Shown here in pieces: positions 36,235 to 44,660 of a DNA stretch of 64,000 bases. Position 1 is the first letter of the stretch, and the number at the start of each line of letters is the position of its first letter. The notes under the pieces were generated by a model. That model ran no database searches. It saw only the letters and a program-made list of their open reading frames with translations, and was not told the DNA's origin. The stretch spans positions 4,216,001 to 4,280,000 of the forward strand of contig NZ_AP024237.1 of NCBI RefSeq assembly GCF_016592155.1, in the 5' to 3' direction. This stretch comes from Mycobacterium heckeshornense (lineage in GTDB: Bacteria; Actinomycetota; Actinomycetes; Mycobacteriales; Mycobacteriaceae). A program made the position numbers and the translations under genes.

Positions 36235-37641
36235 ATGAGTCCCCTCGTCACACCGGTACCGGGAAAGCCCAACCTGATCCTGGGCCGTTTCGACGTTGCC
36301 GAGCTCGGCTATGTCGCCGAGGAATTCTTCGTTTCAGGTACCGCGTCGTCGTTTCGCCCTGCCGAAACGCTGCAAACAGACGGTCGATGGACCGTAACAC
36401 GTTCGGGGACAGCGGATTACACCACGCGGATGGTGGTGCTTGTACCCGCTGAACCGGCGATGTTCAACGGAACGGTCCTCGTCGAATGGCTCAACGTCAG
36501 CGGCGGCATCGACGCCCCCGCGGTGTGGTTGATGGCCCACCGTGAAATCGTTCGCGCCGGCTACGCCTATGTCGCGGTGTCGGCCCAGCGGGTGGGCGTC
36601 GAAGGCGGTGTGAGCCGAAGCGGCTTCAACATGCCATTGAAAACCCTGGACCCGCAGAGGTACGCGCCGCTGAGCCACCCTGGTGACGCATTCTCCTACG
36701 ACATCTTTTCCCAGATCGCTGCGCTGATCCGGGATGCGGCTCACAGCAGCACGTTGGGTTCGGTCAGCCCGGAAAATATTGTCGCAGTGGGAGAGTCGCA
36801 GTCGGCTTTCTTTCTCACCACTTACGTCAACGCAATCGACCCGCTCGCCAAAGCCTACGACGGGTTTTTGATCCATTCCCGGTTCGCGCCCGCGGCGCCG
36901 CTGGACGGCAGCTCGATCTTCGCCGCCGGGCAGTCCGGTTTGCCGCCGGCGGTCGCCTTCCGCCCCGACCTGCGCGTCCCGCTGATCACCGTCATCACCG
37001 AAACCGATCTTGTCGGCGGCCCCGAGACCGGCTACTACCGGGCCCGCCAGCCCGACAGCGAACGCCTGCGGATCTGGGAGATCCCCGGCGCCGCCCACGC
37101 CGACAACTACACGATTAACGTCGCCCCGATCGACACCGGGCACGCTCCGCTGGAGGAGATCGCGGCAGCCTACGCGCCGACCCGCACACTGATGGGACAG
37201 CAGTTGACCTACACGATCAACTTCGCCCCGCAACACCACTATGTGGTGCAGGCCGCGCTGACAAGACTGTGCGAATGGGTCCGCACCGGAACACCGGCGC
37301 CCGCGGCCCCGCGCATCGCGTTGACCGACACCGAGCCGGTCAGGCCCGTTCTGGATAGCCACGGGCTGGCCCAAGGCGGCGTACGCACACCGTGGGTCGA
37401 CGTACCCGTCGCGCGCACAACCGGTTTCGGTGCAAACGAAAGCCCGATGTCCGATCTGTTCGGCTCGGGTGAACTCTTCGATGCCGCCACCCTGCGGCGG
37501 CTCTACCCGGGTGGCGCGGCCGACTATCTCGAGCGGTTCACCGCCGCGCTTGACTCCGCCATCCGATCCGGGTTCATCCTGTCCGCCGATCGCGCCGAGA
37601 TCCTCCGGCTCGCTGCCGCTACCTGTCCCGACGGCCTTTGA
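36235..37641 (+). CDS. Alpha/beta-hydrolase domain protein
   Basis: 468 residues. The nucleophile elbow is GESQSAFF near residue 185. An oxyanion-side strand (VLVEWLNVSGG) and a C-terminal histidine candidate in PGAAHADNY complete a probable triad. It resembles the large actinobacterial 'alpha/beta hydrolase domain-containing' family, whose substrates are not defined. ATG 36235. Its 3' end overlaps the convergent NYN gene by about 20 bases. No signal peptide, so it is cytosolic. Confidence 0.78.
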   Translation: MSPLVTPVPGKPNLILGRFDVAELGYVAEEFFVSGTASSFRPAETLQTDGRWTVTRSGTADYTTRMVVLVPAEPAMFNGTVLVEWLNVSGGIDAPAVWLMAHREIVRAGYAYVAVSAQRVGVEGGVSRSGFNMPLKTLDPQRYAPLSHPGDAFSYDIFSQIAALIRDAAHSSTLGSVSPENIVAVGESQSAFFLTTYVNAIDPLAKAYDGFLIHSRFAPAAPLDGSSIFAAGQSGLPPAVAFRPDLRVPLITVITETDLVGGPETGYYRARQPDSERLRIWEIPGAAHADNYTINVAPIDTGHAPLEEIAAAYAPTRTLMGQQLTYTINFAPQHHYVVQAALTRLCEWVRTGTPAPAAPRIALTDTEPVRPVLDSHGLAQGGVRTPWVDVPVARTTGFGANESPMSDLFGSGELFDAATLRRLYPGGAADYLERFTAALDSAIRSGFILSADRAEILRLAAATCPDGL

Positions 37642-38029
37642 CATCGCCCGGCGGGCTCCGTCGGTCGACCAGGTCGCGGAAACGCTGCGAGCGCTGCACC
37701 GATGCCCCCATGCCGCGGACCCGCTCGGTCAGCGTCCGGTCCGAGGTGACGACGCAAATCTCATGCGGTCTGGCATCGAGCGACACCAGCCGGACGATCT
37801 CGTCGTCGGCCGAGTTGGGCGCCGCCACCGGCGCATACGCAATGTCGATCGAGGCCGAACGGATCGGTGTCGACGGCGGGCGCTCGAACACCACCGTCAC
37901 CCGCTCCCCCGACACCGAGGCCCAGCGGTCGAGCAGGTCCACCAGCGCCACCATCGCCTGCGGGCGGTCATTCCACCAACCGTTCGGGCGGGTCCCGATC
38001 ACGTTCATGCCGTCGACGATCCAGCGCAC
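37619..38029 (-). CDS. NYN-domain (PIN-like) putative ribonuclease
   Basis: 136 residues from GTG 38029 (RWIVDGMNVIGTRP). The NYN/YacP-type acidic residues are seen in VDGMN, DDEIVRLV and TSDRTLTERV, a PIN-like arrangement for metal-dependent RNA cleavage. Its start is 59 bases from that of tpx on the opposite strand, so the two share a short divergent promoter region. An in-frame upstream extension exists but reaches into the tpx promoter and is unlikely. Confidence 0.82.
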   Translation of the reverse strand: MRWIVDGMNVIGTRPNGWWNDRPQAMVALVDLLDRWASVSGERVTVVFERPPSTPIRSASIDIAYAPVAAPNSADDEIVRLVSLDARPHEICVVTSDRTLTERVRGMGASVQRSQRFRDLVDRRSPPGDVKGRRDR

Positions 38030-38088
38030 ACCGCTACGGTACGGCCCCTCCTTCAGGGTCGCTGCCGGGGCTTGGCAGACTATGGCCC

Positions 38089-38583
38089 ATGGCACAGATA
38101 ACGTTGCGTGGAAATCCGGTCCATACGGTTGGTGAACTCCCTGCGGTGGGCTCTCCGGCGCCCGGCTTCACTTTGACGGGCACCGATCTCGGCGCGGTCA
38201 GCAGCGACCAGTTCCGGGGTAAATCCCTGCTGCTCAATATCTTTCCATCTATCGACACCCCGGTCTGCGCGACCAGCGTGCGCACTTTCAACGAACGCGC
38301 GGCCGGCAAGGGCCTATCCGTCCTGTGCGTGTCCAAGGACCTCCCATTCGCCCAACAGCGATTCTGCGGCGCCGAGGGCATCGAGAACGTCACCGCGGCA
38401 TCGGCATTCCGCAGCAGCTTCGGCGAGGACTACGGCGTCACCATCACCGACGGCCCGATGGCCGGACTGCTGGCACGCGCGGTGGTCGTGATCGGCGCCG
38501 ACGGCAACATCGCGTACGAAGAGCTGGTGCCCGAGATCGCCACCGAACCCAACTACGACGCAGCGCTGGCCGCGCTGGGCTAG
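38089..38583 (+). CDS. tpx: Thiol peroxidase Tpx
   Basis: 164 residues, the family's usual length. The peroxidatic cysteine is C60 in SIDTPVCATS and the resolving cysteine is C93 in RFCGAEG; C80 is also present as in mycobacterial Tpx. The enzyme reduces hydrogen peroxide and organic hydroperoxides with electrons from thioredoxin. ATG 38089. It is monocistronic as far as the sequence shows. Its 3' end is followed by a 54-bp direct repeat copy. Confidence 0.97.
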   Translation: MAQITLRGNPVHTVGELPAVGSPAPGFTLTGTDLGAVSSDQFRGKSLLLNIFPSIDTPVCATSVRTFNERAAGKGLSVLCVSKDLPFAQQRFCGAEGIENVTAASAFRSSFGEDYGVTITDGPMAGLLARAVVVIGADGNIAYEELVPEIATEPNYDAALAALG

Positions 38584-38592
38584 CTCGAAGGT

Positions 38593-38646
38593 AGCTGACC
38601 GCGGCCATACCTGCCGCGCCGCGGGGCCCTACAGCCGTTGCGCCGA
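38593..38646. repeat. Left copy of a 54-bp perfect direct repeat
   Basis: These 54 bases are identical to 41574-41627, an offset of 2,981. The repeat is GC-rich (starts AGCTGACCGCGG, ends GTTGCGCCGA). The right copy contains the last codons and stop of the methyltransferase gene. The left copy therefore reads as the same ...AQRL-stop peptide end on the minus strand, but joined to unrelated upstream sequence. The two copies bracket the type VII effector cassette. Confidence 0.95.
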
Positions 38647-39016
38647 GCCCAGCGGTAGCGTGCCGCGGGCAGAAGATCGCCGTGTGGTCGGCCGACGGAG
38701 TTGCGGCTTTGGTTGTCGGCGTTGCTGGTCGGCATCCGGTGGCAACGGGCAGTGGGAGCCAATTCCCCTATGCCTCAATGCGTCTAGGCTGCCACCAATG
38801 GCACCAAATGAATGCGTTCTGAAGCGCGACACCTCACCTTTTATGACAAATCGTTAAATACACTCCGCGCGATGGCCCTTGCGTAGAGTAAAGTGCCTCG
38901 GTCCCTTGGCCAAACGGCGTCCATGTCATGCGAACGGTGTGCGGCAAAGTTTGCGTTCACCGGCGGTGAGCAACACCGCTACACTCTTCGCCAAACTCGT
39001 GGTGGGAGGTAAGCCG
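38647..39016. promoter_or_regulatory. Leader region and probable promoter of the type VII cassette
   Basis: No gene is seen in about 370 bases. TTCACC at 38956-38961 and TACACT at 38980-38985, 18 bases apart, are a moderate SigA-like promoter match. GGGAGGT at 39004-39010 is a good ribosome binding site for the ATG at 39017. Confidence 0.45.
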
Positions 39017-39322
39017 ATGGCGGCGGAGTTCCTTCGGGTGGATCCGGCGGCGGTGGCGTCGGGCAGCACCCATCTGGAAGCCTCGGTGGGCGAGGTCGCG
39101 ATCAACTTCATCGTGCATGAGGACCAGCTGGCTGATGCCGAGCCGGGGTGGATCGGCGAGTCGGCGAAGGCGTTGTCGGAAGTGATGACGCGCTGGGAGA
39201 CCCGTCACGCCGAGCACAAGCGCGCTGTGGGTGGGCTGTCGTTCCACATGGCCACGGCGGGGACGGCCTTCAGTGCCAACGAGGGACACAGCGCGCAGGC
39301 GCTGTCGCTCGATCCGCGATGA
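39017..39322 (+). CDS. WXG100-like type VII secretion protein
   Basis: 101 residues with a helical hairpin and the turn motif GWIGESAKAL (W-x-G) at about residue 47. The layout is EsxA/B-like, and members are exported by ESX systems as helical-bundle dimers. It overlaps the start of the next gene (ATGA), which also has a WXG motif, so the two are likely heterodimer partners. No ESX core genes are in the window; the export system must be elsewhere. Confidence 0.75.
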   Translation: MAAEFLRVDPAAVASGSTHLEASVGEVAINFIVHEDQLADAEPGWIGESAKALSEVMTRWETRHAEHKRAVGGLSFHMATAGTAFSANEGHSAQALSLDPR

Positions 39323-40512
39323 GCGACCTGACTCCCGACGACGTGCGCCGCTGGGATGCCGCCGCGGTGCTTAAGGTGTTCCAAGTCGCTGCCAGCCGCG
39401 CAACGACGCTGTACCGGTTCGGGGAGGATTTGGGTCAGACCGGTCTTCTGCTCGCCGAGTGGCAGGGCGAGGCGGGCTCGGCGTTTCACAGTAGTCTCGG
39501 CAGGCTGCGCACCGACATCGACAAAGACGGCCACGAGTCGACGCAAGTGGCCGCCGCGGTGAGCATGGCCTCGGCGGACGTGCAAAGCTGCAAGGCGATG
39601 ATGAGCCAGGTCGACGAAACCGCCGAGACATTGGGCTTCACCATCACCGCGGACTGGAAGGTCAACATTGGCGAAACTGCCGCTTTGCTGATGGGCCCGC
39701 AGGAAGCTGGGCTGCAGCGCCAGATTCTGCAAACCGACCTCGACACGGTGAAGGTCAAGGCGCACACCACCGACCACGAACTGGCCGCCGCGATGCGCGC
39801 CGCCGTCGGCGACGGCGTCGACTCCGACGGCGGCGCTGGAGCCTACTCTTCGCTTCGCAAGCAAAGCGGCGAACAGCCGACTAATGACGACAAGGCTCAG
39901 AACGCTCAACCTGACGGCGGCGCTGGACAATTGTCATCTAGGCCGACGTCGCCAAATGGAGCACTACCACAGACCGGTGCACCGATCCCTCCTCCACCGA
40001 TGAATACACATATCGGCAATTTAGGCGATGGTATCGATAAATCGGCTGCCACAGCAGGTGAATACGCCGCTGTTCCTCAACGATCGGCAGGCCTTGGCCC
40101 CACTCAAGGGCAGCTAAACCGTGCAGCCGCGCGCGCGACGGAAGGCCTCGAGACTTTCAGCCAGTTCGGCAAGCGTCTCAGCATCCTGGGCAACGGACTT
40201 GAGGCTGCCAATGGTGTGAATGAAGGCATTAATGAAGTTAAGAATGGAAAATCTGCAGGGGACGCCGTGGTAGATGTAGCTCCTAAAACTGCTGGAAGCA
40301 TCGCCGGCGGTATGGCGGGGGCTGCTGTGGGAGCCGAGTATGGTGCGGGAATCGGTGCTAGCGCGGGATCCGTGGTTCCTGGTTTGGGAACTGTAGCTGG
40401 CGGTGTAATTGGCGCCGGAGTCGGCGCGGTGGTAGGCGGATTAGCTGGCAGCGAAGTCGGTAAAGGTATGGGAGAAGTCATTTCAAAAGGCTGGCATGCA
40501 ATCTCTGATTGA
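39319..40512 (+). CDS. WXG-domain protein with glycine-zipper C-terminus (candidate type VII effector)
   Basis: 397 residues starting at ATG 39319 in the stop of the partner gene. The N-terminal ~100 residues form a WXG100-like domain (LLAEWQGEAGSAFHSSL, W-x-G). A helical region and a Pro/Gln/Ser-rich linker (about 195-230) follow. The C-terminal ~70 residues are a glycine-zipper hydrophobic segment (GSIAGGMAGAAVGAEYGAGI and onward), typical of membrane-inserting toxins. GC content drops noticeably from about 39.9 kb. The modular layout (trafficking domain, linker, membrane-active tip) is that of polymorphic toxins. A membrane protein gene follows 13 bases later and could encode immunity. No toxic activity is shown by sequence alone. 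Confidence 0.7.
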   Translation: MSDLTPDDVRRWDAAAVLKVFQVAASRATTLYRFGEDLGQTGLLLAEWQGEAGSAFHSSLGRLRTDIDKDGHESTQVAAAVSMASADVQSCKAMMSQVDETAETLGFTITADWKVNIGETAALLMGPQEAGLQRQILQTDLDTVKVKAHTTDHELAAAMRAAVGDGVDSDGGAGAYSSLRKQSGEQPTNDDKAQNAQPDGGAGQLSSRPTSPNGALPQTGAPIPPPPMNTHIGNLGDGIDKSAATAGEYAAVPQRSAGLGPTQGQLNRAAARATEGLETFSQFGKRLSILGNGLEAANGVNEGINEVKNGKSAGDAVVDVAPKTAGSIAGGMAGAAVGAEYGAGIGASAGSVVPGLGTVAGGVIGAGVGAVVGGLAGSEVGKGMGEVISKGWHAISD

Positions 40513-40525
40513 TTTCAGCCGATAA

Positions 40526-40768
40526 ATGCAGAAATTGAGCAGCGCCGCAGAATTTTATATAGCGATAGCGCTGATCGTCACGATCGGTACAATGTTTTTT
40601 ATCGACCCCGACAAAGGGAAACTTCGAAAGTGGACGTACTGGTTGATCGCGCCTCTACTGGTCGTCGCGTGTCTATCCTTGGGCTTCAAGAGCGTGATAG
40701 CAGGTTTAGGGTTTGGATTTCCGATCTTCGTCTTATTCGCCGTCGGCTATTTTCGGTACCGCACCTAA
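40526..40768 (+). CDS. Small membrane protein, candidate immunity protein
   Basis: 80 residues with three hydrophobic stretches (about 8-25, 37-55, 58-74) joined by a charged loop (DPDKGKLRKW). Its position right after a putative membrane-active effector fits the immunity-gene slot of polymorphic toxin loci. The AT-richer composition matches the effector's 3' part. Function inferred only. Confidence 0.6.
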   Translation: MQKLSSAAEFYIAIALIVTIGTMFFIDPDKGKLRKWTYWLIAPLLVVACLSLGFKSVIAGLGFGFPIFVLFAVGYFRYRT

Positions 40769-40803
40769 CAATTGTCTCTGGTAATCAGATGAGAACGCTC
40801 GCC

Positions 40804-41424
40804 ATGCGAAGATACCTGACGACGGTTGGGATGGTAGCGCTTATTCTTGCCCACGCCGGGTGCACTTCTCCTATCAACTCGAGTCATTCGTCCACAGCAT
40901 CGGCATCGAGTTCTCCGTATCATTGCTCGGCGAGCAACGGCGTACCTTTAACTGTCCTGCCAAAGAATGGCGTCGACGAACCGACTATCTCCATCCCAAC
41001 GCCTCAGGGCTGGAAGTTTTCCGGCAAGCACAATTCACCATTGGTTCGTGGCGCGATTCTCAACGAAGGATTGCAAGCTAACGGTTTCGTTCCGAATGCC
41101 GTGGTGACTCTCGCCGAAGTAACCAGCGACTCGAGTACACCGGAACAAGCAATCGACACCGAACGTGCTGGACTGGCCCAGAAGGTGAGTATAGACTCGG
41201 AAGCACCTGGCACCTTATGCAATTACCCGAGTTTGACCCTCAATTACAAATATGAGGGCCGTCAGGCGACCACCATTATCGTCGCCGCCAAAGACCAACA
41301 TAATAGGGTGTGGATTTCGACAGTCGGCATTCAAACGACTGAACCTGAGAACCCGCTCTTTGTGACAGCCAAGCGGGCGATCTTGGGCGGCTTCCAATTC
41401 GTCTTGCCGGATAGCAAAATCTAA
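40804..41424 (+). CDS. LpqN-type lipoprotein
   Basis: 206 residues from ATG 40804 (ATG 40789 also possible). A lipoprotein signal is present: MRRY, a hydrophobic core, then AHAGC with Cys at about residue 20. The mature part has a Ser-rich linker and an alpha/beta domain (ISIPTPQGWKFSG, TLNYKYEGRQATTIIV) like the mycobacterial LpqN/LpqT/Mtc28 family. Probably anchored on the outer face of the plasma membrane. It is the last gene inside the repeat-bounded cassette. Confidence 0.8.
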   Translation: MRRYLTTVGMVALILAHAGCTSPINSSHSSTASASSSPYHCSASNGVPLTVLPKNGVDEPTISIPTPQGWKFSGKHNSPLVRGAILNEGLQANGFVPNAVVTLAEVTSDSSTPEQAIDTERAGLAQKVSIDSEAPGTLCNYPSLTLNYKYEGRQATTIIVAAKDQHNRVWISTVGIQTTEPENPLFVTAKRAILGGFQFVLPDSKI

Positions 41425-41573
41425 CCCGGCAAGACCAATTTAGATGAAAGGGATGAGTCAGCTTCATCGCGGTGCGCAACTTGGTCGACTGTGACCACCG
41501 CCGCCAGCGCCGCGTAATGCTCATCGGAGCGCTCACCCGTCCCGCAGCGATCACCCCAAGCTGATCCAGCGAC

Positions 41574-41627
41574 AGCTGACCGCGGCCATACCTGCCGCGC
41601 CGCGGGGCCCTACAGCCGTTGCGCCGA
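41574..41627. repeat. Right copy of the 54-bp direct repeat
   Basis: Identical to 38593-38646. It spans the stop codon (41610-41612) and last five codons of the minus-strand methyltransferase gene plus 36 bases downstream. The location at a gene's 3' end is typical for integration sites, since insertion there restores the coding end. Confidence 0.95.
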
Positions 41628-42554
41628 CACGAACAAGCTGCGCGGCGCCGCGTCATCGATGTCCGCGGGCGGGCGCCCATAGCGGGTCATCAGCTCCTCA
41701 GCCGGCACCACCGATACGTCCCAGCCGTGGCGGCGCAACCAGTCGCCGACATCCTCGCGCTCCTCGAAGTACCACAGCTCCTGGACATCCGGAATGTCCT
41801 GCTGCAGGTCAAGTTTTGCCGCCAGGGCACGGTAGCGCTGCATCTGTGCTCGCTGCCGTTCACGCACCTTCGGGTCGGCGAAGCCGGGGCCGGGCGCCTC
41901 GACGGCGATACGGCTGCCCGCGACGCTCAACGCGTGAACCCGCTCGAACAGCAGATCCTGGGCTGCTGCCGGCAGAAACGGCAACAGCCCCTCCACCGAC
42001 CAGACACCGGGCGCCGTCGCGTCAAAACCGGCCTGCTGCAACGCTGCCGGCCAGTCGTGGCGCAAATCGACCGGGACATTAACCAGGTTGGCCGTCGGCT
42101 CATCACCGCGTTGCTGCAGCGTCGACGACTTGAACTCCAGCACCTTGGGCTGGTCGAGCTCATAGACCGTCGTCCCGTCCGGCCACGGCAGCCGCCACGC
42201 CCGCGAATCCAGGCCGGCCGCCAGGATCACTGCTTGCCGCACGCCCGCCTTGGTCGCGTCGAGGAAGAACTCGTCGAAAAACGCCGTCCGCGAGGCCATG
42301 TAGTTGACCATTGACCGCATCCGCAGCGGCAGATCGGGCTCGGCCTCGACGATCTCCGGGGGCAGCTGCGGTGCGGCGAACCAGTTCCACATGCCCTCGC
42401 CGGCGGCGTCGAGGAACACCCGCGCGAACGGGTCGCGGATCAGCGGGTCGTCGCTTTCCGTTTCCACCGCTCGCGCCGCGGCCACGCCCAGCGCCGTCGC
42501 GCCCACGCTTTCGGTGATGTCCCAGGTGTCGTTGTCGGTTCGTGGCACTGTCAC
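41610..42554 (-). CDS. SAM-dependent methyltransferase, leucine carboxyl methyltransferase-like
   Basis: 314 residues. The mycobacterial LCM-type hallmarks are clear: [20 protein letters not shown] at the start, [28 protein letters not shown], the SAM site [15 protein letters not shown] and [13 protein letters not shown]. Mycobacteria have many paralogues whose acceptor substrates are mostly unknown. ATG 42554. The last codons lie within the 54-bp direct repeat. Confidence 0.9.
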   Translation of the reverse strand: MTVPRTDNDTWDITESVGATALGVAAARAVETESDDPLIRDPFARVFLDAAGEGMWNWFAAPQLPPEIVEAEPDLPLRMRSMVNYMASRTAFFDEFFLDATKAGVRQAVILAAGLDSRAWRLPWPDGTTVYELDQPKVLEFKSSTLQQRGDEPTANLVNVPVDLRHDWPAALQQAGFDATAPGVWSVEGLLPFLPAAAQDLLFERVHALSVAGSRIAVEAPGPGFADPKVRERQRAQMQRYRALAAKLDLQQDIPDVQELWYFEEREDVGDWLRRHGWDVSVVPAEELMTRYGRPPADIDDAAPRSLFVSAQRL

Positions 42555-42591
42555 TCCTTACGTATTCGTCGGCTCACGCCACGGTACGCCG

Positions 42592-42647
42592 AACAACGGA
42601 CATCGTTGTTTCGATTGTTTCAATCGAGGACCCAGGTGGCGTAGGAT
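42592..42647 (+). promoter_or_regulatory. Operator/promoter of the Xre-RES pair
   Basis: Two perfect palindromes lie side by side: AACAACG (42592-42598) with CGTTGTT (42604-42610), and CGATTG (42612-42617) with CAATCG (42621-42626). TAGGAT at 42642-42647 ends six bases before the antitoxin ATG (42654), the place of a -10 box for leaderless transcription. Autorepression by the Xre-type antitoxin is inferred. Confidence 0.55.
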
Positions 42648-42653
42648 GGCCGC

Positions 42654-43169
42654 ATGCCCACCGCTGTTGCCCCGCTCGTCCGGCAGGTCGCCGAGCGTGC
42701 AGAGAAGGATTCCGGATTCGCCGAGGTGCTCGATGCCCTGCTGGAGGCGCCGACCGCCCCGCAGGGCACGCTCGAGCGCATCGCCGCCGCCCGGTTGAAC
42801 GACAAGCGCCGCACCGCCCTGGTGCACGAGTTCGTCGACGGTTCGCTGCCCACACCGCACGTACAAGCGCGGCTGGGCCTGAAGTCGCCGCAGGCGGTGC
42901 ACCGGCTGCGCAGCCGCGGCAAGCTGCTGGGCTCCGCAGTCGGTAATCAAACCTGGTTTCCGGCTTGGCAATTCGACGGCGACCGGTTGCGGCCCGACCT
43001 GCCGCGGATTCTGGAGCTGTTAGCGCGCTTCACCTCCGATCCGTTGGCCGCCGATCGCATCATGCGACTGAAGCACGACGAACTGGGCGGTTCGTCGATT
43101 GCCGAGGCGCTGCGCCGCCGGAAGACCGCCGAGACCGCGTGGCGGATGCTGACTGCCGTCGGTGCCTGA
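42654..43169 (+). CDS. Xre/MbcA-type antitoxin (DUF2384-like)
   Basis: 171 residues. A helix-turn-helix region (TPHVQARLGLKSPQAVHRLR, about 65-84) and a C-terminal segment (WFPAWQFDGDRLRPDLPRIL ... DELGGSSIAEALRR) match antitoxins paired with RES-domain toxins. It precedes the toxin gene and overlaps it by eight bases. Likely neutralises the toxin by direct binding and represses the operon. Confidence 0.85.
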   Translation: MPTAVAPLVRQVAERAEKDSGFAEVLDALLEAPTAPQGTLERIAAARLNDKRRTALVHEFVDGSLPTPHVQARLGLKSPQAVHRLRSRGKLLGSAVGNQTWFPAWQFDGDRLRPDLPRILELLARFTSDPLAADRIMRLKHDELGGSSIAEALRRRKTAETAWRMLTAVGA

Positions 43170-43782
43170 GCTTCCCGCCGGCTATCAGGCGCCCTTACCG
43201 GCGGCTCGGCCGGTCGGCCTGCGCCGTCGGCGCGTGTCCGCCGGCACCCAGCTGTGGCGCGTCGACGCCACCGTACCCGCGGGATGGACGTGGCAGGGGT
43301 TTCCGGAGGCGCGGTTCCGGTTCGACCCCGAATCCGGATCGTTTCGAACGCGATACGCCGCGGCCAGCCTCGTCGGCGCATTCCGGGAACGGTACCGGCC
43401 CACCGGACTGGTGATTCCCGCCGACCACGCCGCCCACCACGTGGTGCGGCTCGTCGCCGTCCGACACCTGCGGGTGCTCGACCTGCGCACCGAGGCCAAC
43501 CTCGATGCGCTCGGTGTCGACGACCAGATCAGCACCGGCCAGCATCCCGACGTGTGGGACACCTGCCATCGGCTCGCCGACGCGGTCAAGCGGTGGTGGA
43601 GCGACCTTGACGCCATCGTCTACCGGCCGCGCACCACCCCGGAGACCTCGGCCAACTTCGCGTTCTTTGCCCTCGATGCGTTCAGCCCCGAGTCGTGGCC
43701 GCTTGCCGAGCGGGCCGACGTGCTCACCGAACTCGTGTTGCGGCAAGGCTTTACGGTCGGTTGGCACATCGACAGCGCGTAG
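43162..43782 (+). CDS. RES-domain toxin (NAD-degrading family)
   Basis: 206 residues from GTG 43162, overlapping the antitoxin end. The RES signature residues are seen: Arg in FRTRY (about 62-65), Glu in GAFRERY (E76) and Ser in TSANFAFF near 170. RES toxins such as MbcT and Res degrade or phosphorolyse NAD and stop growth. Length equals that of the Rv3189-type mycobacterial homologues. The gene appears intact. Confidence 0.88.
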   Translation: MPELPAGYQAPLPAARPVGLRRRRVSAGTQLWRVDATVPAGWTWQGFPEARFRFDPESGSFRTRYAAASLVGAFRERYRPTGLVIPADHAAHHVVRLVAVRHLRVLDLRTEANLDALGVDDQISTGQHPDVWDTCHRLADAVKRWWSDLDAIVYRPRTTPETSANFAFFALDAFSPESWPLAERADVLTELVLRQGFTVGWHIDSA

Positions 43783-43864
43783 CCGCTCACGTGACGGACT
43801 GGTCGCGGCGATTTGCACAGTGCTGACAAGCGGATTCCGTCGATCACCGCCCCCGGGGCCGCCG

Positions 43865-44620
43865 TCAACAGCTGAAGAGCTGGTCGCGCAGCCGCTGCAC
43901 ACGGCCCAGCAACTTCGCATAATGTGAGCCGGCCCAATAGATCTGCCCGCAGTCGGCGCAGCGGCTGAATTCGTCGTAGTAGCGGCGGGTCAACGGCTCG
44001 AGCTGGTCGATCACCTCGTCCTTGGTGACCGGCGCCAGCGCGCCGTTGCACCGCACGCACCGGGTCAGCGGAGCCAGCCGCTCGCGCAGATCCAACCGCC
44101 GCAACACTTCCAGCGTCTGCTCTTCCGGGTCGTGGGCCCGCACGAACAGGCCATGGGTGATCGCGCGACGCTTCAACAGCGCCCGGTCGCGGGTCAGCAG
44201 AATCCGCTGCTGGGCCAAGCTGATATCAGCCAACGTGTGATCGTCGGCGTCGCCGGAGAACCACACGTCGAAGCCCAGCACGCGCAGCAACCGCGCGAGC
44301 CCGCCCAGGTTGACGTCGACGACGAAGCGCGGATCGCGCAGCGGTTCTCGCCGCAGCCTGGTCGTCGACCCGATGTCGAGCGCCTCGAACACCGGGTAGG
44401 CGGCGATGCGGTCACCCGTTTGCGGGCGATGGGCGAAGTCGACCGGTTCGCCGTTGACCAGGATGAGATCGACCTCGGTGTGCGGGATGCCCATGGCCTC
44501 CAGCACATCCTTGACGGTCTGATGGCTGCGGAACGGCCGGCGCAGCGTCAGACCACGCGACTGCGGGTCCAGGAAGTCGTTGAGTTCGGCGTATGCCCGC
44601 ACCTCCACATAGCCGGCCAT
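43865..44620 (-). CDS. Ubiquitin-like / Mut7-C RNase domain protein
   Basis: 251 residues from ATG 44620. The N-terminal ~80 residues are a beta-grasp (ubiquitin/ThiS-like) domain (VEVRAYAELNDFL ... LILVNGEPVDF). The C-terminal Mut7-C domain is PIN-like (FVVDVNLGGLARLLRVLGFD, LLTRDRALL) and ends in a zinc ribbon (CVRC ... CADC). The family is predicted to cleave RNA. Equivalent to Rv0579-type proteins. It is the last of three minus-strand genes but 40 bases from galK. Confidence 0.88.
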   Translation of the reverse strand: MAGYVEVRAYAELNDFLDPQSRGLTLRRPFRSHQTVKDVLEAMGIPHTEVDLILVNGEPVDFAHRPQTGDRIAAYPVFEALDIGSTTRLRREPLRDPRFVVDVNLGGLARLLRVLGFDVWFSGDADDHTLADISLAQQRILLTRDRALLKRRAITHGLFVRAHDPEEQTLEVLRRLDLRERLAPLTRCVRCNGALAPVTKDEVIDQLEPLTRRYYDEFSRCADCGQIYWAGSHYAKLLGRVQRLRDQLFSC

Positions 44621-44660
44621 GCCCCATGCTCTCCCCCGGTCTCGGCCAGGCGCAATCAGC

